7,652 bases of DNA from an uncultured Actinomycetes bacterium (GTDB lineage: Bacteria; Actinomycetota; Actinomycetes; Nanopelagicales; Nanopelagicaceae): positions 1-7,652 of the forward strand of contig CAIMCU010000168.1 of assembly GCA_903839585.1 (NCBI GenBank). Direction: 5' to 3'. The notes below the pieces were generated by a model, which had not been told where the DNA came from, made no database searches, and saw only the letters and a list, made by a program, of their open reading frames with translations. The first letter of the stretch is position 1; every line of letters starts with the position of its first letter. Below, piece after piece: positions 6,332 to 7,652 of this stretch. Made by a program: the position numbers and the translations under genes.

Positions 6332-6942
6332 GCAATGAACACCGAAAGATTTTGGTTGTCGATGATCATCCATTGATTAGGCAAGGAGTTAAAGACTGCC
6401 TTAACTCACTTGGCTTTATCAACATTAATCAAGCTGCAACTAAGTCCGAGGCACTTGCAATGATTGCGCATACTCCGCCTGATCTCATTATTCTTGATGT
6501 GAACCTTCCCGATGGAAGTGGCTTTGAGGTTCTTAGCTGGGTTAAGGGTATTGATAGAGACATCCGCACGATAATTCTAAGTTTTAATGCTCAAGCAAAC
6601 AGGATTCGCGCCGCAATGAGCGTTGGAGCAAATGCATACCTGTTAAAGGGCGCGCCTCTTTCTGAACTTGAAACCGCAATAACCCACGTTTTTGCTTCCC
6701 CTGACTACTTTCTTGCAAAGAATTTGAATACGGTAACAAGCCTAGATAATCCAAAGTTATCGATTCGAGAGTTGCAGGTTTTATCGTATTTGATGGGCTC
6801 GGAGAGTTACATAGAGATAGCTAAGAGATTATTTATCTCACTTCCGACTTTAAAGTCGCACGTCTCTGCCATATTTTCAAAGCTTGAAGTTAACTCACGA
6901 CTTGCAGCGGTAAATCGGGCTAGAGAGCTTGGTCTAGTTTGA
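6328..6942 (+). CDS. NarL/LuxR-family response regulator
   Basis: This 204-residue regulator has a complete receiver domain. The acidic pocket is D12-D13, the phospho-acceptor is D57 in LIILDVNLPDGSG, S85 occupies the conserved Thr/Ser position, and Y104 and K107 lie in AYLLKG. A short linker leads to a LuxR-type helix-turn-helix from about residue 144 (LSIRELQVLSYL, then the recognition helix region TLKSHVSAIFSKLEV). It should bind DNA as a dimer when phosphorylated by the adjacent kinase. GTG is the start: it overlaps the kinase stop as GTGA, and the nearby ATG at 6335 is out of frame. Its 3' end overlaps the convergent glycosyltransferase gene by 23 bp. Targets are unknown; the promoters at 3881-3963 and the palindromes near them are natural candidates. 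Confidence 0.88.
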   Translation: MSNEHRKILVVDDHPLIRQGVKDCLNSLGFININQAATKSEALAMIAHTPPDLIILDVNLPDGSGFEVLSWVKGIDRDIRTIILSFNAQANRIRAAMSVGANAYLLKGAPLSELETAITHVFASPDYFLAKNLNTVTSLDNPKLSIRELQVLSYLMGSESYIEIAKRLFISLPTLKSHVSAIFSKLEVNSRLAAVNRARELGLV

Positions 6943-7597
6943 GTAGTTTAGAAAACTCACTGGCCCAAATCTCCCAGCTCCACTGTTCATGTATCCATCG
7001 TTGTCCCTGCTCGCCCATTGTCTTGGATTTAGCGGGATCGGATAAGAGAAGTACCGTTGCTCGAGCTACATCCTGCACATCGGTGCCATCAACGCAGACA
7101 CCCGTTATGCCCTCGATAACTGCATCCGGTGCTCCCCCGGAACGACCTGCAATGACAGGCACACCACATGAACTAGCCTCCAAGTAGACAATTCCCAAAC
7201 CCTCAACCTCAAGCCCGGCGAATCTAGATCGCGAAGGCATAGCAAAGAGATCACCTGTACTGATGTAATCAGGTAACTGCGCATACTGAACACGGCCTAG
7301 GAAGGTGACTGAACTCTTTAAACCTAATCTTTCCACCAGCTTGCGTAGGTTCTTTTCATACGGCCCACTTCCAACCATAAGTATGTGAGCATTCGGAATG
7401 CTCTCTTGAATAATCGGTAGAGCTTGGATTAGAACATCCTGACCTTTGCGATGAACAAGTCGGCCAACGCAGAGTATTACTTTGGCTTGCGATAAACCCA
7501 TCGAACTTCGCAGCGCTACACTTTTTGCTTGTGGAGAAAAGTGATCGGTATCAATTCCTGGGGCGATACGAACCATTTTTTGGGGTCGCGTCGCCAC
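6920..7597 (-). CDS. pimB: GT4 mannosyltransferase, PimB'-like, C-terminal half; 5' part lost at a probable chimeric junction
   Basis: The frame gives 225 residues, about 215-220 of them credible, corresponding to the donor-binding half of a GT-B glycosyltransferase. It begins around VRIAPGIDTDHF, the inter-domain segment typical of PimB-like enzymes. It has VGRLVHRKGQD with the donor-phosphate Arg (7460-7462) and Lys (7445-7447). The E-x7-E motif is in EVEGLGIVYLE, with glutamates at 7202-7204 and 7178-7180, followed by CGVPVIAGRSGGAPD. PimB' transfers mannose from GDP-mannose to phosphatidylinositol mannoside at the cytoplasmic membrane, and lies beside fadD15 in M. tuberculosis (Rv2188c). 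The acceptor-binding N-terminal domain (about 150-170 residues) is missing. The apparent GTG start at 7597 lies in GC-rich sequence after an in-frame TGA and is an artefact; native sequence probably ends near 7581. Another GT4 mannosyl or glucosyl specificity is possible. Confidence 0.8.
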   Translation of the reverse strand: MATRPQKMVRIAPGIDTDHFSPQAKSVALRSSMGLSQAKVILCVGRLVHRKGQDVLIQALPIIQESIPNAHILMVGSGPYEKNLRKLVERLGLKSSVTFLGRVQYAQLPDYISTGDLFAMPSRSRFAGLEVEGLGIVYLEASSCGVPVIAGRSGGAPDAVIEGITGVCVDGTDVQDVARATVLLLSDPAKSKTMGEQGQRWIHEQWSWEIWASEFSKLLKLDQAL

Positions 7598-7652
7598 CGG
7601 TCAGGCCACCATTGGGCAGACGGTCAAGGTGCTGCCCAGCGGACAGAGTGCC
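7582..7652 (+). other. Foreign GC-rich end segment, CysN/EF-Tu domain-2-like fragment; probable assembly chimera
   Basis: Fifty of these 71 bases are G or C (70%), against 32 of 70 in the preceding stretch. The glycosyltransferase frame meets a TGA here. The + strand frame from 7584 is open to the window end and reads GRVATG, then IGQTVKVLPSGQ. This pattern fits the second, EF-Tu-like barrel of sulfate adenylyltransferase subunit CysN (compare GQ-VKVLPSG in enterobacterial CysN). The codons are strongly G/C-ending (18 of 23). The boundary lies at or near the T6-G4 run at 7576-7585. The CysN assignment rests on only 23 codons. Confidence 0.55.

Noticed and set aside
5848..6384. Reverse-strand 178-codon open frame opposite the histidine kinase
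   Set aside because: It is a shadow of the kinase/regulator coding strand; its composition is low-complexity and Ser/Arg-rich with no domain.
7595..7597. GTG as the genuine start of a short glycosyltransferase
   Set aside because: The conserved N-terminal domain would be missing, and the codon lies in the GC-rich foreign segment just after an in-frame TGA.

Overview
The window looks like a fragment of a low-to-moderate G+C actinobacterial chromosome, most like the small freshwater lineages (acI / Nanopelagicales type). This rests on three things: the gene order, the moderate base composition (about 46-50% by eye), and repeated -10-like TANNNT boxes placed 6-7 nt before start codons with no usable Shine-Dalgarno, which suggests leaderless mRNAs. 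The taxonomic call is inference, not a database result.

Layout. Positions 1-321 are the C-terminal end of an NCS2 (uracil/xanthine) permease, followed by a strong intrinsic terminator (350-390). A forward pair follows: a LysE/RhtB-type exporter (412-1065) overlapping by ATGA a PD-(D/E)XK nuclease-fold protein with four cysteines (1062-1742). Convergent to these is a reverse block (3880 to 1739): an SRPBCC lipid-binding-fold protein, a ROK-family glucokinase and a PlsC-type acyltransferase. Divergent from the SRPBCC gene, across an 83-bp region with two back-to-back candidate leaderless promoters, is a forward block: a FadD15-type long-chain acyl-CoA ligase (3964-5754), a sensor-less HisKA_3 histidine kinase (5762-6331) and a NarL/LuxR-type response regulator (6328-6942). 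A GT4 mannosyltransferase resembling PimB' converges on the regulator (from 6920 upward, reverse strand) and is cut short near the right edge.

The set acyltransferase - SRPBCC - FadD15 - PimB' is a known actinobacterial neighbourhood (M. tuberculosis Rv2182c, Rv2185c, Rv2187, Rv2188c; in streptomycetes a ROK glucokinase also lies in it). It plausibly links acyl activation, phospholipid acylation and mannosylated inositol-lipid synthesis. The two-component pair placed between fadD15 and pimB is the least expected insertion, and may tie envelope-lipid metabolism to an intracellular signal.

The last 71 bases (about 7582-7652) do not belong with the rest. They are about 70% G+C, they put a stop codon in the glycosyltransferase frame, and on the + strand they read as an EF-Tu-like domain-2 fragment of CysN type. 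The simplest explanation is an assembly chimera at the contig end. No tRNA, rRNA, CRISPR array, insertion sequence or phage gene was seen. I found no clearly new defence or mobile system. The best biological leads are the minimal kinase/regulator pair, the four-cysteine nuclease coupled to an exporter, and a perfect 25-nt inverted repeat inside fadD15.
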